Positions 60,738-64,000 of a stretch of 64,000 nucleotides of DNA are shown piece after piece. Each line of letters begins with the position of its first letter. The first letter of the stretch is position 1. The stretch covers positions 1-64,000 of the forward strand of contig JAGBVU010000024.1 in NCBI GenBank assembly GCA_017630155.1, read 5' to 3'. The DNA comes from Bacteroidales bacterium. GTDB lineage: Bacteria > Bacteroidota > Bacteroidia > Bacteroidales > UBA932. The translations under genes and the position numbers were made by a program. The notes under the pieces are model-generated. The model saw nothing but the letters and a program-made list of their open reading frames with translations. It made no database searches and was not told where the DNA came from.

Positions 60738-62998
60738 CAGCACTCATCAGGAAAATATCTTCGATTGTGATTTTTGCCCTGACAGCACTGGAAATGGCGG
60801 GGCAGGTTGGAGACTCTACAGCCCTATTCAGAGGGAGTCTCGATGCAGCACTCGTTTCTGCCCATAACGTGATTCACTCCAATACTAGCAAAATATTCAT
60901 AACCCCACTCCAGATAAAGATTACCCCTTCCATTTTTGGAGAGGATGATCCGATGAAGATTGTCTTAACTATGCCTGGAGTCCAAAATAATGGCGAAGGT
61001 GATGTAGGAATATCCATCAGAGGTGGCGATACTGACCAGAGCCTTATTTCCCTGGATAATGTTCCCATTTACAACCCGTCACACCTCAAGGGCTTTGTAT
61101 CCTCCTTCAATTCTGACATAGTGTCCGGCATAGATATTTATACTGGGGCATTCCCCGCTAAATATGGGTCCAGATTATCAGGTATAGTAGATATTACATC
61201 TGCAGATGGTGATATGAAAGAATATCACGGAGGTATTACCGTCGGTCTCCTTTCATCTAAGATCCACATCGGAGGGCCAATAGTCAAAGGACACACCTCT
61301 TTTATCTTCTCTGCAAGGAAATCCTACTTTCCCTTGATTCTAGGCCGAATTTACGACAGAATTCTGGACGGAGGAATGTACGCTGACCGATTCTCTGAAA
61401 TCGGATATTACGACATAAACGCAGGCATTACACAAAAAATAGGAGACAAAAGCATCATCAGTCTCAAATTTTACAATGGTGATGACATTATAAATATTGT
61501 CCCCGCAGAAGACAAGATCAATTCAGTCATAGAGAAAGATACTCTTAAAATCACCCGTAGTGGCAGTAAGAATGAGGAAAAATGGGGCAACACAGCTGCT
61601 CTGTTAAGATGGCAATATCAGAATAATAATTTGGCATCATCGACATACTCATATTACTCCAGATACGGGCACCATACTTTGGACGGGACAAATACTATGG
61701 AGGAGTATCGACTGGCTGAAAGAGATTCCTTTATAAACTCATTTTCCGAAGAATCTTCAGTATTGAGAAAATCTGGCATAGAGGAGTATGCAATAGGGAG
61801 CGATATTATCCTGAGTTCAGTGGCAAATCATTCTATAACATTTGGAGGAAAATTTTCATACCAGCACCTTTCCCCCATCATATCAAGCACTCGAACACGG
61901 AACTTCTCTTATGCTTGGAAAGATGACGAATCAGAGATAACCGAGAATGTCTTCGGAGCTGAATATCATCTTTTCACTGCATCAATTTACGGAGAGGATG
62001 ATATATCCATAGGAGAAAAGTGGAATATAGCTGCCGGTCTAAGACTTACAGGTTATGGTATGCACAATAAATTCCAGCTTGTCCCGGAACCCCGTATCCG
62101 TGGAGCCTTTTTCATAACCCCATTACTGACTGCCAAAGCATCATACTCCAGAATGAGTCAGGCCATTCATCAGCTTTCATCATCTAACATAGCATCTCCC
62201 TCAGATCTATGGGTCCCATCTACAGCGAGTTTGCCGGTTATGGTATCAAATAATTTAACATTGGGGTTGTGGTTTGAGAATGAGTATGATAAAGTGTACA
62301 TTTCATCATCCATTGAGGGATATTATAAAACTATGAAAAACACTCTCGACTATCTGGACGGCATCTCATTGATAAATCAGTCCAATTGGGAGGAAAGTGT
62401 CGCTGTAGGACGAGGCCGTAGTTATGGAATAGAACTTATGGGAAAAGTTAAATATAAGACACTTGACGCATCCATTTCATATACTCTGAGTGAATCGGTC
62501 CAGCAATATGACAAAATTAACAAAGGGGAATGGTTTTTTGCCAACAACGACTGCAGACACAATCTTTTTGTCGGTATTTCATACTCACCGTTCAGAAATT
62601 TCGTAATCTCTTCCTCATTTTACTACAAAACAGGGCGAAGAATCACCATTTCCGATTTGGTAATCAAGACCCCATACCAATTGCACCAAGAAATGAAACC
62701 CTACTACACAAGTCCAAATGGAATAGATGTCATATGGGTATTATACAACACTTACAATTATATGGAGAAAAATGGATATAAGATGGAAGATTACCATAGG
62801 CTGGACCTCTCATTTGACTACTCCATTCCACATAGAAAATTCGGTAAAAGCAATATAAACCTCTCATTCTACAATCTATATAACCACCTTAACCCGTACA
62901 AGATTACAATAGCAGAGGGGGGACCTAACGGCTTTACTGTAAAAAAGCTCTGCATCTTCCCGTTCATGCCATCGATCAGCTACTCCTTTGAGTTCTGA
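60734..62998 (+). CDS. TonB-dependent receptor without STN domain
   Basis: A 754-residue receptor with signal peptide (about 1-22, LEMAGQ), a short lead-in, plug (about 65-175: KIVLTMPGVQNNGEGDVGISIRGG, ISLDNVPIYNPSHLKGF, YGSRLSGIVDI) and a barrel ending SISYSFEF. Unlike the other two receptors it lacks the STN and regulatory-like domains. The ATG at 60734 overlaps the DUF4249 stop as ATGA, matching the arrangement in the other cassettes; an ATG at 60725 is possible. The substrate is unknown. Confidence 0.9.
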   Translation: MTALIRKISSIVIFALTALEMAGQVGDSTALFRGSLDAALVSAHNVIHSNTSKIFITPLQIKITPSIFGEDDPMKIVLTMPGVQNNGEGDVGISIRGGDTDQSLISLDNVPIYNPSHLKGFVSSFNSDIVSGIDIYTGAFPAKYGSRLSGIVDITSADGDMKEYHGGITVGLLSSKIHIGGPIVKGHTSFIFSARKSYFPLILGRIYDRILDGGMYADRFSEIGYYDINAGITQKIGDKSIISLKFYNGDDIINIVPAEDKINSVIEKDTLKITRSGSKNEEKWGNTAALLRWQYQNNNLASSTYSYYSRYGHHTLDGTNTMEEYRLAERDSFINSFSEESSVLRKSGIEEYAIGSDIILSSVANHSITFGGKFSYQHLSPIISSTRTRNFSYAWKDDESEITENVFGAEYHLFTASIYGEDDISIGEKWNIAAGLRLTGYGMHNKFQLVPEPRIRGAFFITPLLTAKASYSRMSQAIHQLSSSNIASPSDLWVPSTASLPVMVSNNLTLGLWFENEYDKVYISSSIEGYYKTMKNTLDYLDGISLINQSNWEESVAVGRGRSYGIELMGKVKYKTLDASISYTLSESVQQYDKINKGEWFFANNDCRHNLFVGISYSPFRNFVISSSFYYKTGRRITISDLVIKTPYQLHQEMKPYYTSPNGIDVIWVLYNTYNYMEKNGYKMEDYHRLDLSFDYSIPHRKFGKSNINLSFYNLYNHLNPYKITIAEGGPNGFTVKKLCIFPFMPSISYSFEF

Positions 62999-63032
62999 TT
63001 TCTCGCTTGAGCAGGGCTTGGATCAAATAGAT

Positions 63033-63067
63033 AAATGACCTGTCCAATATGCAAGGGCAGGTCATTT
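63033..63067. terminator. Hairpin between convergent genes
   Basis: AAATGACCTGTCC and GGGCAGGTCATTT form a strong stem with one mismatch and a 9-nt loop, between the receptor stop (62998) and the Rpn gene stop (63087). The T-runs are weak on both sides. Confidence 0.55.
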
Positions 63068-63086
63068 GTCTTACAGGATTAGGAGA

Positions 63087-64000
63087 TTACAATTCTTTTA
63101 TCTGCTCAACAGTGAGGCCGGAACTCTCTGCTATTATAACATCAGAAACTCCCAGATCCTTTAACTTTTGTGCCATTACTAACCGTTCTTCAATACGTCC
63201 CTCTTCGCGACCTTTTTTACGACCCTCTTCTCGACCTTCCTCGCGGCCTTCTTCAAGACCTTCCTCGAATCCCTCAGCGCGTCCTTTTTTACGACCCTCT
63301 TCGCGACCTTCTTCGCGACCCTCTTCATAGCCCATCTTAAGCCCCTCTTCGCGGGCTGTGGCCAGGATGTTGTTATAATCACGTTCTGAAATCATCTCTT
63401 GTTCGTATTTTATCCGTTTGTCTTCGCTGAATTGGGCGATTTCAGAAGCTTCAAAGAGTCTCCGGAATACCTCCTTCTGGAACTCTTTCGGGAGCTTGTC
63501 CAGTCGGGACATATACTTGAGGGCATAACACCACTTGTCGATTATATTCTTGCACTCACTCAGCTCCTTATCAAACCGTTTCAGCTCCACAAATGTACAA
63601 AAAATAGTCTCTTCCGGAGTGTCTCCTATCATTTTTTCTCTGAAAGTATACTCAGATACAAATCTCTCATCCCAGAAAGGATGTTCTCTGTTAAGACACT
63701 CTCCTGCAAGAATGGCTACAAGATATACCGGAGGGATATCGTAGTCAGCATCCCCTTTGGTGAGGTCCATGCCATAGACACGGGAAGTGTAGAGGACACA
63801 TCTTTTGAAGAAATTCTTCTGATTGTACTTCTGCATCTCGACGATAAAGTGTGAGCCATCGATGCCTGTACATCGAAGATCGAGACGAACAGATCTGCCA
63901 TTGGGCGTAAAACCTGGAATCTCAGTAGTGGAGTAAGTAAGATCCTTAACTTGTCTCCCGTCAGGAAGTACTGCATTAAGAAAATCGATCAGCACTTGTT
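63087..64000 (-). CDS. Rpn-family recombination-promoting nuclease (5' end beyond window)
   Basis: About 304 residues are visible; the frame runs past the window edge, and about 20-30 N-terminal residues (usually a YxDFGFKxLFG segment) are missing. The PD-(D/E)XK core is seen as VRLDLRCTGIDGSHFIVEMQ, with catalytic Asp and the E-x-Q pair. The family (Rpn, PDDEXK_2, often annotated as transposase) cleaves DNA and promotes RecA-independent recombination. Residues near the C-terminus are many repeats of EEGR/KKGR (encoded by 63189-63340), followed by a short helix-turn-helix-like end (LGVSDVIIAESSGLTVEQIKEL). Confidence 0.85.
   Translation of the reverse strand, partial: QVLIDFLNAVLPDGRQVKDLTYSTTEIPGFTPNGRSVRLDLRCTGIDGSHFIVEMQKYNQKNFFKRCVLYTSRVYGMDLTKGDADYDIPPVYLVAILAGECLNREHPFWDERFVSEYTFREKMIGDTPEETIFCTFVELKRFDKELSECKNIIDKWCYALKYMSRLDKLPKEFQKEVFRRLFEASEIAQFSEDKRIKYEQEMISERDYNNILATAREEGLKMGYEEGREEGREEGRKKGRAEGFEEGLEEGREEGREEGRKKGREEGRIEERLVMAQKLKDLGVSDVIIAESSGLTVEQIKEL
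63189..63340 (-). repeat. 12-bp tandem repeats coding EEGR
   Basis: The C-terminal part of the Rpn gene consists of tetrapeptides of the form EEGR, KKGR, AEGF and EEGL, with near-identical 12-bp units. Such runs are common in Rpn proteins and can change length by slippage. The opposite strand is open as an RPSS repeat but is not a gene. Confidence 0.8.

Noticed and set aside
63049..63330. A Ser/Arg/Pro repeat protein on the plus strand
   Set aside because: It is the antisense reading of the EEGR repeats in the Rpn gene.

Overview
The window is chromosomal DNA from a member of the Bacteroidota, most likely order Bacteroidales. The evidence is the gene content (STN-type TonB receptors, DUF4249 lipoproteins, class III fructose-bisphosphatase, PS-10/S37 peptidase, CtlX, adenosylcobalamin-dependent ribonucleotide reductase, Suf system) and the promoters. 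Many gene starts are preceded by the -7 box TAnnTTTG, several with TTTG or TTG about 19-21 nt upstream, the pattern described for Bacteroides; Shine-Dalgarno sequences are rare. I cannot fix the genus from sequence alone.

Layout. 1-846 is a gene-free island of hairpins and dispersed structured repeats. 847-4357 (minus) is a tRNA with CAU anticodon and the str operon rpsL-rpsG-fusA-rpsJ, which stops after rpsJ instead of running on into rplC. 4454-18888 (minus) is a nine-gene unit with tightly abutting genes: two paralogous four-gene envelope cassettes (small secreted protein, STN TonB-dependent receptor, DUF4249 lipoprotein, MG2 plus plug protein without barrel) separated by a YfcC-family amino acid permease. 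Facing it at 18982-23078 (plus) are ornithine aminotransferase, the citrulline hydrolase CtlX and fructose-1,6-bisphosphatase. Together these suggest import of arginine/citrulline/ornithine-type amino acids or peptides and their breakdown, with possible gluconeogenic use of the carbon; this is inference.

23161-34756 is mostly housekeeping: S41 protease, rdgB-recO-rsgA-MATE, U32 hydroxylation protein, prenyl synthase, gpmI and rnr. 34757-36215 holds a REP-associated tyrosine transposase (RAYT) flanked on both sides by near-identical two-hairpin repeats. Related hairpins recur at gene ends between 23.1 and 36.2 kb, followed by a broken DUF4160 gene and its DUF2442 partner. 36931-48870 has dnaE, ispE, the B12-dependent ribonucleotide reductase, sufB-pnuC-sufC-sufD with pnuC inserted, and a ThiL-like protein that has lost its catalytic motifs.

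49134-55948 carries an alpha-L-fucosidase followed by an imperfect tandem duplication, then tyrS-rbfA-FtsX-like permease, an S37 peptidase and a phosphopantetheinyl transferase. 56086-62998 (plus) has twin membrane-spanning TPR-HTH regulators whose promoters and first 146 or so codons are almost identical, followed by a third, minimal DUF4249/TonB receptor pair. The window ends inside an Rpn-type nuclease gene.
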